NCBI RefSeq assembly: GCF_018224885.1
Contig: NZ_JAGTXB010000012.1
Span: forward strand, 124,001 to 188,000
Reading direction: 5' to 3'
DNA from: Chitinophaga hostae
GTDB taxonomy: Bacteria; Bacteroidota; Bacteroidia; Chitinophagales; Chitinophagaceae
Length of the DNA stretch: 64,000 nt
Position numbers and translations under genes: made by a program. The notes under the pieces are model-generated. The model did not search any database and was not told the origin of the DNA. It was given only the letters and a program-made list of their open reading frames with translations. Shown piece after piece: positions 18,932 through 27,873 of the stretch (positions within the stretch are counted from its first letter, which is position 1; the number at the start of each line of letters is the position of its first letter).

Positions 18932-19869
18932 AATTCGTATTGCCGTTACTGTTAGGATATATTGCAGATCTGCTGCTGGGTGATCCACGCAGCTGGCCAC
19001 ATCCGGTGAAAGGATTCGGAAAGCTGATTCAACAAGGTACCCGCCTGTTGAACCGTGGCGCCGGCCGGTTCTGGAAGGGCATGTTGCTCACCCTTCTCCT
19101 GTGCGCGGGTGTAGTCTGTTTTTTCTATTTTGCACAAAAGGGCTTGTCGCAGTGGCCCATCGCATGGTATGCTTTCAGCACCGTTTTTGTTTTCTTTGCG
19201 CTGGCCAACAAAAGCCTCCTCCAGGAAGGTAAAGCCGTATTTGATATCCTGCATCGGCAGGGCGTGGAAGCAGGCAGAGAAAGACTATCGTGGATTGTAG
19301 GCCGCGATACGACACATTTATCTCCCCACCAGATCCGCATCGCTGTGATGGAATCCATGTCTGAAAACCTGAGTGACGGCGTAGTGGCGCCGCTCTGTTT
19401 TTACGCGGTAGGGGGGCTGCCCGGTATGATGCTCTACAAAATGATCAATACCCTCGATTCTATGATCGGCTATAAAAACGAAAAGTATCTTTACTTCGGT
19501 CGTTTTGCTGCCCGCCTCGATGATGTGGCCAATTATATTCCTGCACGCATCACCGCCCTGCTGATGATATTATTATACGGCAGCAGCCGCGCCTGGCATT
19601 TTGTAGTGAAATACGGTTCTGCACATGCCAGCCCTAATTCGGGCTACCCGGAAGCTGCATTGGCAGGCATTCTCGACTGCCGGTTTGGTGGCCCCAATAC
19701 CTACGGCGGAGAAGTAGTACACAAGCCTTATATAGGGGAAAATGAACGCAGCATTGAACACGACGAATTCACAAAGGTAATGTACCTCAATCATGCCGTC
19801 ACTTTTGTGATGATCATTTCTATCATCGCTGTAAAGTATTACCTGGTGTGGTATGCACAGCAGCAGTAA
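18916..19869 (+). CDS. cbiB: Adenosylcobinamide-phosphate synthase
   Basis: A 317-residue membrane protein with several hydrophobic segments. Family signatures are visible: YIADLLLGDP, WPHPVKGFGKLI near the N-terminus, ESMSENLSDGVVAPL in the middle, then NTLDSMIGYKN and FGRFAARLDDVANYIPAR. It condenses adenosylcobyric acid with aminopropanol phosphate in the membrane. It overlaps cobD by 16 bp. It ends three bases before the convergent histidine kinase gene, with no visible terminator between. No corrin-ring genes lie in this window, so the cell either makes the ring elsewhere or salvages it. Confidence 0.94.
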   Translation: MEPVLKFVLPLLLGYIADLLLGDPRSWPHPVKGFGKLIQQGTRLLNRGAGRFWKGMLLTLLLCAGVVCFFYFAQKGLSQWPIAWYAFSTVFVFFALANKSLLQEGKAVFDILHRQGVEAGRERLSWIVGRDTTHLSPHQIRIAVMESMSENLSDGVVAPLCFYAVGGLPGMMLYKMINTLDSMIGYKNEKYLYFGRFAARLDDVANYIPARITALLMILLYGSSRAWHFVVKYGSAHASPNSGYPEAALAGILDCRFGGPNTYGGEVVHKPYIGENERSIEHDEFTKVMYLNHAVTFVMIISIIAVKYYLVWYAQQQ

Positions 19870-19872
19870 TAT

Positions 19873-21780
19873 TTATTTCTGCCGCTGCGTGGGGATGATC
19901 AGCGTTACCTTTACGCCCTGACCACCTTTGTCTTTCTTGTCGGTAACAGCAATGGAGGCTAGTTTTCCGGTTTGCTTGCTGAGTATTTTTAAACGTTCCT
20001 GTGTAATAATACCGGAGAGAGAATTTTTTTCAGGACTGCTTTCCTCAACGATACCAAGCCCGTTGTCTTCAATTACGCAATGGAGTAATGCATTCCGGAG
20101 CTGCAGCGTAATACTGATATGACCCTTGTAGGGAAGGTTGCGCATCCCATGCTGGATGGCGTTTTCTACGAAAGGCTGCATCAGCATTGGCGGAATAAAA
20201 ACATCCATGTCTTCACAACCCTCAATGGGATGAACTTCATAATCGAATGCATGCTCAAACCGGATGGCCTGCAAGCTCAGGTAGTTTTCGAGGGCCTCCA
20301 CCTCCTGGTGCAGCTGTACCAGGTTATGCCGGGAGTTTTCAAGGTTCAGTCTTAGCAGGCGCGCAAATTTATTCAGGTATTTAACGGATTTTTCTTTTTC
20401 ATCATGACGGATAAAGCTTTGTAATACCGCCAGGGTATTAAAAATAAAATGCGGTTCCATCTGGCTGCGTAACAGTCGTTGCTCTAACGCGGTACTATGT
20501 TGCAGCGTTCTCAATTTTCGTTGACGGATAAGCACAATGGTCAGCGCAACGCCCGCCAGCAGCAGGATGCCGAATATAAACAGGATAATCCGCTGCTGTC
20601 GCAGGATGATGGCCTGGTTATTATATTGGCGGCTGATGTCAAGTGTTTTGTGTTGCTGTTCTTTCAACTCGTTAATCGCCTGCAACTCCATTACTTTTTT
20701 CAGCTGTTGTTCTTCCATTTCTGTTAGCGACATATTGGAGGCAGAATCCAGGTACTGCACCGCTTTTTTATAGTCGCCGTTTTCGTAATAGATATTGTAT
20801 AAACTGCTGTAGGCGGCACTGAGGTTACCCGCATTTTCAGGTTCCCTGGCCATATCTGCGGCTTTGTTAATATAGTAGATGGCTTTCGGGAAATCTTTTT
20901 CCTCCATAAACATCTGCCCGTAGTTTACATATTCGCGGAAAGATACTTTGTTGAGCCTCTCCTTGATATGAAACGCCTGCACCATCAGCTGGTGTCCTTT
21001 TTTTCTATCACCCATTTTCTCGGATAGCACACCCAGCGCGGCATACACCGTGGCAATACGGATGGAATCCGGTTGCTTTAAGGCCAGCCGGAGGGCGCTG
21101 TCTTCATAATGCAACGCACGCTGATAATTGTGCTGCCGTTCGGCAATACGCGATTGCGCTTCCATCAGGTACGACATATAATAATAGTCCTTCTTGTTGG
21201 GATAACCGGCAATTGCTTTGTCAGTATATGTTTGTGCCTTGTCGTATACGCCATAGCGAAAATGTATTTCGGCGGCGAGGTCATAAATGCGGTATAGCTC
21301 CGGGTATTTAAACTGTTGTGCAAGCTCCAGTAAATGATAGATCCGTGAAAAGGTGCTGTCGTCAATTTTTTGTTGCAGATCGATCCGTATCAGGCCCATT
21401 TGCTGGAATACATAGAGATCTATCAGCCTGCTGCTGTCGAACGGGGTATTGGGTAACATGCGCCGGTAGCTGGTGGCAGCGGCTTTGTTACTGTCGGCAA
21501 ACCACTGTTGCCTGCCCTCGAGATAATAATAAAGTCCTTGTCCCTTATCGCCGGCGGCCATGGCTATGGGCCGCAGCTGCTGCATTTTTCTCCGGGCAGC
21601 GGCGCCGGAAAAACGATCACCTGAGTCGATCAGTTGTTTTAATACGCCGATCACCGGCAGATCCCCGGCAGGCGCAGGCAAAGTATCAGGCGTAGGGCTG
21701 TTTTGCCGGCTGCAGCTAAGAAAACAACAGTAAATAACAGCCGGTATCAACAGAAACCTGGACGGAGAAATCATGAACAC
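19873..21780 (-). CDS. TPR-containing LytS-type sensor histidine kinase
   Basis: A 635-residue kinase. The N-terminus is a signal or lipoprotein-like sequence (IYCCFLSCS). A long helical region up to about residue 380 looks like tandem TPRs (for example QRALHYEDSALRLAL and PKAIYYINKAADMA). One transmembrane helix (ILFIFGILLLAGVALTIVLI) sits near residue 400. The His_kinase domain has the phospho-acceptor in QMEPHFIFN near residue 440, and the ATPase part has PFVENAIQHG and EDNGLGI. It lies 3 nt downstream of its LytTR response regulator, clearly a co-transcribed pair. The periplasmic TPR sensor suggests that it reads protein or peptide partners; the signal is unknown. Confidence 0.92.
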   Translation of the reverse strand: MFMISPSRFLLIPAVIYCCFLSCSRQNSPTPDTLPAPAGDLPVIGVLKQLIDSGDRFSGAAARRKMQQLRPIAMAAGDKGQGLYYYLEGRQQWFADSNKAAATSYRRMLPNTPFDSSRLIDLYVFQQMGLIRIDLQQKIDDSTFSRIYHLLELAQQFKYPELYRIYDLAAEIHFRYGVYDKAQTYTDKAIAGYPNKKDYYYMSYLMEAQSRIAERQHNYQRALHYEDSALRLALKQPDSIRIATVYAALGVLSEKMGDRKKGHQLMVQAFHIKERLNKVSFREYVNYGQMFMEEKDFPKAIYYINKAADMAREPENAGNLSAAYSSLYNIYYENGDYKKAVQYLDSASNMSLTEMEEQQLKKVMELQAINELKEQQHKTLDISRQYNNQAIILRQQRIILFIFGILLLAGVALTIVLIRQRKLRTLQHSTALEQRLLRSQMEPHFIFNTLAVLQSFIRHDEKEKSVKYLNKFARLLRLNLENSRHNLVQLHQEVEALENYLSLQAIRFEHAFDYEVHPIEGCEDMDVFIPPMLMQPFVENAIQHGMRNLPYKGHISITLQLRNALLHCVIEDNGLGIVEESSPEKNSLSGIITQERLKILSKQTGKLASIAVTDKKDKGGQGVKVTLIIPTQRQK

Positions 21781-21783
21781 AAT

Positions 21784-22518
21784 TTAATGATCGCCGGTAA
21801 GAAATTGCCTGACAAACTCCCTTTTACGCGATGATACCGGGATTTCACTGCCTTCTTTGAGCACCAGTATACCGTCTTTCAGAAACCGGTCTATGAAATG
21901 ATGATTCACGATGTACGATTGATGAATACGGATAAACCAGTTTTCCGGCAGCAACTCTTCATACTCTTTAATAGGCCGGGACACGGTTACCTTTTTCCTG
22001 TCGGTAAGATAAAAAGTGGTATAGCTGCCATCACTCTGGCAATACAGGATGTCTTCAAAAGAAACAACCTGCAGGTACTGATGGGAGCGGAGTACAATAC
22101 GGTTATGCAGCCCGGGTTTCTTATGGGCGTCGGCCACTTCAAGTTGCAGCTTAGGCTGTACAGGGCTTTCGGATTTTAAACGCTCCAGGGTTTCCGACAG
22201 CTCTTCTTCGTCTACCGGTTTCAACAGGTAATCGAATGCCCCAAATTTGATGGCCCTGATCGCATGTTGATTATAGGCCGTAATAAAGATAATGCGGAAA
22301 TGCCTCTCCGGAAACTGCTGTAACAGCTCAAAGCCTGTCCCGTCAGACAGCTCAATATCCAGTAACAGCAGGTCCGGCTCTGTATTGGGGATAATGACCT
22401 TGGCTTCTGCAATATTGCCACAACTGCCCAGTACTATAAAATCAGGATAGCGCTTCATCAACCATTCCAGGTCCTTTCTGATGGCAGGTTCATCGTCGAT
22501 AATCAGTGTACGGATCAT
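21784..22518 (-). CDS. LytTR-family response regulator
   Basis: A 244-residue protein. The receiver domain (1-120) has the acidic pair IIDDEP, the phospho-acceptor Asp in LLLLDIELSDG, the Thr/Ala switch FITAYN and Lys in LLKPVDEEEL. After a linker, the LytTR DNA-binding domain (about 140-240) shows VVSFEDILYCQSDGSYT and WFIRIHQSYIVN. It is the first gene of the operon with the TPR histidine kinase directly behind it, which is the usual gene order for such pairs in Bacteroidota. Target genes cannot be told from here. Confidence 0.94.
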   Translation of the reverse strand: MIRTLIIDDEPAIRKDLEWLMKRYPDFIVLGSCGNIAEAKVIIPNTEPDLLLLDIELSDGTGFELLQQFPERHFRIIFITAYNQHAIRAIKFGAFDYLLKPVDEEELSETLERLKSESPVQPKLQLEVADAHKKPGLHNRIVLRSHQYLQVVSFEDILYCQSDGSYTTFYLTDRKKVTVSRPIKEYEELLPENWFIRIHQSYIVNHHFIDRFLKDGILVLKEGSEIPVSSRKREFVRQFLTGDH

Positions 22519-22635
22519 AGTTTCCTTTTACGGTATCCAATGCTGTTTCACAGGTAAGCGATAAACAGCTGTCTAAAAGTAAGGGATTTTCACAGTCTTC
22601 AAAACTATGGGTTATAAACAGAGATGAGAGGCCGG

Positions 22636-23043
22636 CTATATGCCCTGGTGGTTGCTGTTGACCACGATGTTTGCTTCATCCTCAAACGATTTAAATTCGT
22701 TTTTCCGGGTAGATTTAAACACCACTTTAATCAATAACAGGCCGATGATGACAGGGATCGCGCCACCGAAGCTGATGACCAGCGTTTGGAACACCAGGCT
22801 TAAAACAATAGTAAAAAGGCCAAAGCCGGCCAGCATACCACCAATGATCCACATTACCGGTGGTATAAAATCCACCTGCAGGTACTGCTGCTTATAGCGC
22901 AACAGGTACTTGTAATTGTCGTGCGGAATAATAATGGTTTGCGGACTTAAAAACGGCTTTTTCAGTTGTGCCTTTGGAAAGTGCTGTTGCATCTCTGAGA
23001 AGATCTGCTGTACACTTTTTGACTGTGAATTGGTGATCTGCAT
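22636..23043 (-). CDS. Small two-helix membrane protein, function unknown
   Basis: About 135 residues from the ATG at 23043; an upstream in-frame TTG at 23067 is less likely. The first 65 residues are hydrophilic and amphipathic (QQIFSEMQQHFPKAQ), followed by two adjacent hydrophobic helices (VMWIIGGMLAGFGLFTIVLS and LVISFGGAIPVIIGLLLI) and a charged tail. I do not recognise a family. It is separated from the response regulator by 117 nt without a visible terminator and may be transcribed on its own. Confidence 0.6.
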   Translation of the reverse strand: MQITNSQSKSVQQIFSEMQQHFPKAQLKKPFLSPQTIIIPHDNYKYLLRYKQQYLQVDFIPPVMWIIGGMLAGFGLFTIVLSLVFQTLVISFGGAIPVIIGLLLIKVVFKSTRKNEFKSFEDEANIVVNSNHQGI

Positions 23044-23156
23044 TAAAACGGATTTATGGTTCCTCAATATTGTGCTGTTGGTAATATGCCTGCAAAATAG
23101 TACCTGTTGTGGGGGTAAATGGTACTGAATCTATATCCGTTCGCATTTTCCATATA

Positions 23157-23188
23157 TTCGCCGTTTTTTGGGAGATGTGCTACCTTCG
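23157..23188 (+). promoter_or_regulatory. Candidate Bacteroidota-type promoter for the epimerase gene
   Basis: TTCG at 23157-23160, a 20-nt spacer, then TACCTTCG at 23181-23188; this matches TTTG-N19/20-TAnnTTTG with two changes. The start codon follows 20 nt later. Confidence 0.5.
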
Positions 23189-23208
23189 TAACGGCATAAA
23201 ACTTTATC

Positions 23209-24045
23209 ATGGGCAAAGGAGAGAAGATCAGTATTTTAAGTTGCGGGTGGTTGGGAAAACCGCTGGCGCTGCATCTCAAGGCGGCGGGCTATCCTGTAAA
23301 GGGAGCCAGGACCAGTGAAGCCGGCGTGGCTGAACTGGCTGCGCTGGGGCTGGAGGCTTATACTGTGATCCTGTCGGAAGAGGTGTTGACCGGCCCCGAT
23401 GCTTTCTGGGATGCCGATATCCTGGTTGTTAATATTCCGCCCCGCAGGGAAAGAGGGATGGAGGCACATGTAGCGGAGATAGCCCTGTTGCGCAGTTTCC
23501 TGGAAACAACCCGTATTAATAAAGTAGTTTTCGTGAGTTCAACGTCTGTTTATGCAGATATAAACGGCCTGGTAACGGAAGATAATGAAGAAGTGCCCGA
23601 TACTGCCAATGGCCAGGCGCTAAGGGCTGCCGAAGCCCTGTTGCTGGCGTCTGATCATTTTGACGCCACGGTGCTCCGTTTCGGCGGACTGATAGGCTAC
23701 GATCGTTTACCTGATGCCCGCCGCATACAGGAAGGCAAACGGATCAATGAACAGCCCATGAATGTTATACACCGGGACGATTGCATTGGTATTATCCGGA
23801 TGGTCATTGAAAAAGAGGTGTGGGGTGAGATGTTTAATGCCTGCGCCAGTGCACATCCCCGTCGCAGTCACTATTATAAGGCTGCTGCACAGGCGCTGGG
23901 GATAGAATTACCACGCCGGTTGCCGGCGGAAGAGGGGCCGTATAAAATAGTAGGCTCGCGTAAATTAAGACATGTGCTAGGCTATACCTTTAAATATGAT
24001 GACCCCTTACTGGTATTTGATCAGGTAGCAAAGCCGTTAAAGTAG
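23209..24045 (+). CDS. SDR/NAD(P)-dependent epimerase-like protein (YeeZ type)
   Basis: A 278-residue Rossmann-fold protein of the extended/atypical SDR group. The N-terminal nucleotide-binding strand reads ISILSCGWLGKPLALHLKAAG, in which the usual GxxGxxG is altered to CGWLGxxLA as in YeeZ-like proteins. VVFVSSTSVYAD carries the Ser/Tyr region, but no canonical YxxxK follows at the expected place, so catalysis is uncertain. LRFGGLIGYDR and NVIHRDDCIGII are typical late motifs. Cytosolic; substrate unknown. Monocistronic with its own promoter-like site. Confidence 0.8.
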   Translation: MGKGEKISILSCGWLGKPLALHLKAAGYPVKGARTSEAGVAELAALGLEAYTVILSEEVLTGPDAFWDADILVVNIPPRRERGMEAHVAEIALLRSFLETTRINKVVFVSSTSVYADINGLVTEDNEEVPDTANGQALRAAEALLLASDHFDATVLRFGGLIGYDRLPDARRIQEGKRINEQPMNVIHRDDCIGIIRMVIEKEVWGEMFNACASAHPRRSHYYKAAAQALGIELPRRLPAEEGPYKIVGSRKLRHVLGYTFKYDDPLLVFDQVAKPLK

Positions 24046-24072
24046 CAACGCCCCTGGTATTGAAAAAAAAAA

Positions 24073-24103
24073 TTGTTTACATATATTAAAATCGCTATAT
24101 TGT
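24073..24103 (+). promoter_or_regulatory. Candidate promoter for the small-gene cluster
   Basis: TTGT at 24073-24076 and TATATTGT at 24096-24103 with a 19-nt spacer, about 15 nt before the ATG at 24118. The surrounding DNA is AT-rich. Confidence 0.35.
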
Positions 24104-24117
24104 AGTACTACCTCAAC

Positions 24118-24486
24118 ATGCCAACAGGAGAGGTATTTTTTAACCATAAAAATTTATATCACCTAAACCTAATTAAAGCCGTGAATCTGCTGCTACTTAG
24201 CCTGTTTGCCCTCGCGCTATGGCTGATGTTCACCCTGTACAGGAGTCACAACCGCAGGAAATCTGAACTGCTCCTGCCTGTTCGCTCCGCGAATATTGTT
24301 AAAATTCATAGTTACAAGTCTTTTGGCATTATTGCCACTATCCGTTTTAAGGATGACCTTACACCACAGATAGGAGACCGTTTACATGAAGAAGGCAATA
24401 TTTACCAGATAACGGGCGTGGTAAAGCCCGATCCGGTACAGGAGCAACCAAAGGATACCTGGGATTGCCGCCTGGTAAAAATATAA
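24118..24486 (+). CDS. Small single-pass membrane protein, function unknown
   Basis: A 122-residue protein with one membrane helix near the N-terminus (VNLLLLSLFALALWLMFTLY) and a soluble beta-rich tail (GIIATIRFKDDLTPQIGDRLHEEG, then YQITGVVKPDP). The tail resembles small beta-barrel domains, but I cannot assign a family. It starts a group of three short co-directional genes (3 nt to the next), so the products may work together. The length and the good codon structure argue that it is real. Confidence 0.6.
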   Translation: MPTGEVFFNHKNLYHLNLIKAVNLLLLSLFALALWLMFTLYRSHNRRKSELLLPVRSANIVKIHSYKSFGIIATIRFKDDLTPQIGDRLHEEGNIYQITGVVKPDPVQEQPKDTWDCRLVKI

Positions 24487-24489
24487 GCA

Positions 24490-24774
24490 ATGGAATACCT
24501 CAAAATTTCCTGGCTTCATCGCTTCGACGATGAACCGGTATTTCTATACAGTGAAATTGATGCACAACGCTTTGAAAACCGGAAGGTAGAGATATACCCG
24601 GACGGCAGTTTTGGTATTGCCAATTGTAATTTTCACTTCGGAGGAACCGCCTTATCAGATATGGTAATGCCCGACATAGAAGATATCAGCGAGGATAAAC
24701 AATTTATTCCTGAACTGATTTCGCAGGCAGAATTTGAACTGATCTGGAACCAATATTTTTATTTTTTGTCCTGA
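24490..24774 (+). CDS. DUF6881-like small protein
   Basis: A 94-residue soluble acidic protein. The pattern YLKISWLHRFDDEPVFLYSE, R-x-E-N-R-KVEIYPDGSFG and ISQAEFELIW is what I recall for the DUF6881 family. These small proteins are often found alone or as immunity-like partners near toxin genes in other genomes. No toxin gene is present here. Only 3 nt separate it from the preceding membrane-protein gene, so they are probably one transcript. The function remains open. Confidence 0.65.
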   Translation: MEYLKISWLHRFDDEPVFLYSEIDAQRFENRKVEIYPDGSFGIANCNFHFGGTALSDMVMPDIEDISEDKQFIPELISQAEFELIWNQYFYFLS

Positions 24775-24817
24775 CATAGCTGGTCCGTCGTTTGCGGAAG
24801 ATCTTTAAAAGGATCTT

Positions 24818-25033
24818 ATGAACGCATTCATGATAAAAACATCCGGAGGCCGCTTTTACGTAAAGCCTTATTCCGCCGAACGTTTCCTGGTAGACGTGGA
24901 CGGGGAGGAAATTGTGATGGAGAAAGATGAAGACGGGTATGTACGCGCACCAGGCGCTACAGACAACGGTCATCGTTTAAACATGGGGCTGCTGAATCTT
25001 ATCGCAGACCAGATTGCTGTACAGACAGCGTAA
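24818..25033 (+). CDS. Small hypothetical protein (71 aa)
   Basis: A 71-residue soluble protein without signal or membrane segment. It has alternating short strands (GRFYVKPYSAERFLVDVDG, EEIVMEKDEDGYV) and a C-terminal helix (MGLLNLIADQIAVQ). It follows the DUF6881-like gene by 43 nt on the same strand. I do not recognise the family. The regular hydrophobic pattern and its position at the end of a short operon support a real gene, but with moderate confidence. Confidence 0.5.
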   Translation: MNAFMIKTSGGRFYVKPYSAERFLVDVDGEEIVMEKDEDGYVRAPGATDNGHRLNMGLLNLIADQIAVQTA

Positions 25034-25051
25034 AAAATCCACAACCTGTGG

Positions 25052-25744
25052 TTATTTGTGTGCGGTAAAGGCCGACAAATACTTGTCGATATACAAGTCC
25101 TTGGTTTTGGTTTTATACTGCATCACAAAACGGGGATGTTCCAGGGGAACGATTGCTTTGAAGAATTTTTCTTTTTCATTCAGCTCCTGCAGGAATGCGG
25201 CATTCTTCCCGGTGCCCATGCAATAACACACCTCGCGGCTGATATTCCATTGCAGCTGCTGCGTTAAACTGCTTACAATGAAGGAGTAGGAGGCTTTAGT
25301 GAGCGCCGCGCTGTCATAGTAATTATAGTTGACCTCTTTCCCGCCCGGTTTCAGGGCCGTAAATCCAAGCGGACAAATACTGCTGATATAAAAGTGCTGG
25401 TAAAACTTTTTAACACCACCGTAGGCGTCTATTACATCATATACAAATACCGAAGAAGGTTCATGTGTTTTCAGACCCTTGATCTCAATCCCGCATTTTT
25501 CGTACATCCGTTTCGTATCTGTAAAGGGTACGCCGGTTGATCCCGAACCCAGGCGGCCGGGATTAATACCCAGGATGAGCTGCCGGGGCTTTTTGTCGTC
25601 ATAAAACTTTTTATAGAATTCGGTCATGATATCCAGTATCCCCGGACCTTCTTTGAAGGGGTTCATGACGCGTATGCCTGCGGGCAGTTTGCCCGGAAAA
25701 TGCAGGTGGCTGTTAAAGTCGATGATCTGATCCGCTATAGTCAT
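25052..25744 (-). CDS. SMUG2-like uracil-DNA glycosylase family protein (DUF4918)
   Basis: A 230-residue protein matching the SMUG2/DUF4918 branch of the uracil-DNA glycosylase superfamily. The first active-site motif reads LILGINPGRLGSGSTG (cf. GMNPGPWG in SMUG), and the second, HPxP-like, reads PLEHPRFVMQY. ICPLGFTALKPGGKEVNYN is the characteristic middle region. It would excise uracil or related damaged pyrimidines from DNA, although SMUG2 members are poorly characterised. It lies 8 nt downstream of the hybrid kinase stop on the same strand, so it may share its transcript, with no obvious functional link. Confidence 0.82.
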   Translation of the reverse strand: MTIADQIIDFNSHLHFPGKLPAGIRVMNPFKEGPGILDIMTEFYKKFYDDKKPRQLILGINPGRLGSGSTGVPFTDTKRMYEKCGIEIKGLKTHEPSSVFVYDVIDAYGGVKKFYQHFYISSICPLGFTALKPGGKEVNYNYYDSAALTKASYSFIVSSLTQQLQWNISREVCYCMGTGKNAAFLQELNEKEKFFKAIVPLEHPRFVMQYKTKTKDLYIDKYLSAFTAHK

Positions 25745-25752
25745 TCCGCAAT

Positions 25753-27873
25753 TTAGACCATTTGCCGATGCCTGGTAATTTTTTCCAGGATATCTTCTTC
25801 GCGGTAAGGTTTCATGATGTAATCATTTAACCCGGAGCGGAGGTAGAGCGCGATATCATCTTCCAAAACATTACCGGTAATAGCAATGATGGTGACCCCT
25901 GCTTTTTTCTTGTCGGGCAGGTCCCTGATCATAGCGGTCAGCATCAGGCCATCGATACCCGGAAGGTCGATGTCGGTAAGAATAAAATCGAATGATTCAC
26001 GCTGGTACACTTCCAGTGCTTCTTCCGCAGAAGATACGATCAGGTAGGATGCCTGCATCCTGTCCAGCATCAGGGCCAGCAATTTCTGGTTGAGGATACT
26101 ATCCTCTACTACTAATAGCCTTATACCGGCGGGTATAGTGCCGCTTGCAGGTGTATTACTCACGGGGACAATGATTTTTTTGGTAGCAGGTGATGGATTC
26201 ATCAGCTTATACCTGATTTCAAAATAAAAAGTGGTGCCTTTGCCTGGGAGACTCTCCACATGAATTTTACCGTTGTGCAGGTCAATGATTTTCTTGGAAA
26301 TATGCAATCCTAATCCACTGCCTTTATGATAATGGTTATTTCCCTGGGAGAATGCATCGAATACCAAAGGTAGTTCTTTATGTGAAATACCGGACCCGGT
26401 ATCTTTTACGCTTACCTGGAGTAAATCGTTTTCCCTGATATGCGCGGTAACCGTAACATTACCCTGGTCAGTGAACTTTATCGCATTGGCCACCAGGTTG
26501 ATCAATACCTGCTTCAGCCTGAAATCGTCGCCCAACACCAGCAGGGTACTGGGGAAATAGATGTGCACGTCGAACGCAAGCGATTTCATTTCCGCTTGTA
26601 CCGACAACGTTTTGCATACTTCCTCTATAGCCGCCCGCGGAGAAAATTTTTCCTCGCGCAGTATAGGCTCGGCCGTTTCCATCCGCGTGTAGTCAAGCAC
26701 GTTATTTACCACCTGCAGCAGCATGTCTGCTGAATGTCGTATAGCCGACACCGTTTCCGGGGTTTTGTCCCGTTCCATCAGGGAGGTAAATCCCAGGATT
26801 GACTGCACCGGTGTCCGGATTTCATGGCTGATGGTAGCCGCAAAATCGCTTTTCTGCTGCGCAAATTTTTCCGCCTGTTGCTTAGCCCTCAGCAGGGCCA
26901 GGTCGTAACGGTAAAGACGGCTGATACCATATATAATAATGGCCGCCATTAGCAGTATCAACGGAATTTCCCAGTAATTGTGCTTGTCGAGCCGGTATAG
27001 AGAATGGTCGATATCCTGTCCCAGCTGCAGCCGTTTTTTATCGGTTTCATCCAGTATGCTCGTCTTCAGGTCAGCCATGAGATGAAGCAGTTCTGTAAAC
27101 AACCGCTCGTTGGCTACCACCAACGCATATTCCTTTTGTTTCAGGTTGTTATGGCTGTTGGCAGCATCCCGGATAAATTTGGTATAGGTGTCCTGTATTT
27201 TTTTTAACTGTTCGCGGCTAAAGGCTTTACCTCCGGAATTACCCGTGTCGTACTGCACTATCTTCACCTGTTTGCTGGTTTGTTGCGCGCCTTGTTTGTT
27301 GCTGATGGCGTCTTTTATACGCCCGAACAGTTTTTTCCTGCCCTGGGCTTTGGCCGTATCCGTTGTAACAACGGTATCGGTTTTCCTGTGTGCCAATGGC
27401 AACTTTATATTTTCCAGTTGTTGCATAGGCAGGGGAGCTGCCGTGGTATCCCAAACGAGCGATAACTGTAATAACGAGTCTACGTATAACCGTGTTTGTA
27501 AAAACAGTTGTGACTTGCGCGCTTTGTCTGCCAGCAATGCCGCCATCTGATCCCTGTCCTTACCGGCGCCCACTGCGCTGTCGAGATGGGCTGTAATGCT
27601 TTTAAGCTGCCCGGCATAAGTATTCAGGTATTTCCGGTCGTAGGTAAGCGTATAAATCCTGAAGTTATTGTCTGCTGCATATAATAATTGCACCGCCGCA
27701 TCGATATGACGGGCGTCAGTTTTCGTTGCCACAAGGTCTTTCACAACTATACCTAACTGATGGGATTCGCGTTTTCTTAAAAAGATGATCATGAAAAATG
27801 TCATCAGAACTAAAACCATGATCGTCAGCACCGCATAGCGTACAAAAGTCTTTTTTTCCTGGGTCGTGTACAT
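25753..27873 (-). CDS. Hybrid sensor histidine kinase / response regulator
   Basis: A 706-residue protein from ATG 27873; the frame runs open 34 codons further upstream but without hydrophobic or coding character. An N-terminal membrane helix (YAVLTIMVLVLMTFFMIIFL) and a second one (IPLILLMAAIIIYGI, around residue 300) enclose a helical sensor region. Then come HisKA (FAATISHEIRTPVQS with the phospho-His), HATPase_c (NLVANAIKFTDQG, DTGSGI, GSGLGLHISKKI) and a C-terminal receiver (VVEDSILNQK, phospho-Asp in FILTDIDLPGIDG, Lys in IMKPYREED). No DNA-binding domain follows, so it probably passes phosphate to a separate protein. Signal and partner are unknown. Confidence 0.93.
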   Translation of the reverse strand: MYTTQEKKTFVRYAVLTIMVLVLMTFFMIIFLRKRESHQLGIVVKDLVATKTDARHIDAAVQLLYAADNNFRIYTLTYDRKYLNTYAGQLKSITAHLDSAVGAGKDRDQMAALLADKARKSQLFLQTRLYVDSLLQLSLVWDTTAAPLPMQQLENIKLPLAHRKTDTVVTTDTAKAQGRKKLFGRIKDAISNKQGAQQTSKQVKIVQYDTGNSGGKAFSREQLKKIQDTYTKFIRDAANSHNNLKQKEYALVVANERLFTELLHLMADLKTSILDETDKKRLQLGQDIDHSLYRLDKHNYWEIPLILLMAAIIIYGISRLYRYDLALLRAKQQAEKFAQQKSDFAATISHEIRTPVQSILGFTSLMERDKTPETVSAIRHSADMLLQVVNNVLDYTRMETAEPILREEKFSPRAAIEEVCKTLSVQAEMKSLAFDVHIYFPSTLLVLGDDFRLKQVLINLVANAIKFTDQGNVTVTAHIRENDLLQVSVKDTGSGISHKELPLVFDAFSQGNNHYHKGSGLGLHISKKIIDLHNGKIHVESLPGKGTTFYFEIRYKLMNPSPATKKIIVPVSNTPASGTIPAGIRLLVVEDSILNQKLLALMLDRMQASYLIVSSAEEALEVYQRESFDFILTDIDLPGIDGLMLTAMIRDLPDKKKAGVTIIAITGNVLEDDIALYLRSGLNDYIMKPYREEDILEKITRHRQMV

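Noticed and set aside
23209-24045. Epimerase taken as a classical SDR
   Set aside because: The expected YxxxK catalytic pair is not seen after the SSTSVYAD strand, so only a YeeZ-like or atypical assignment is given.
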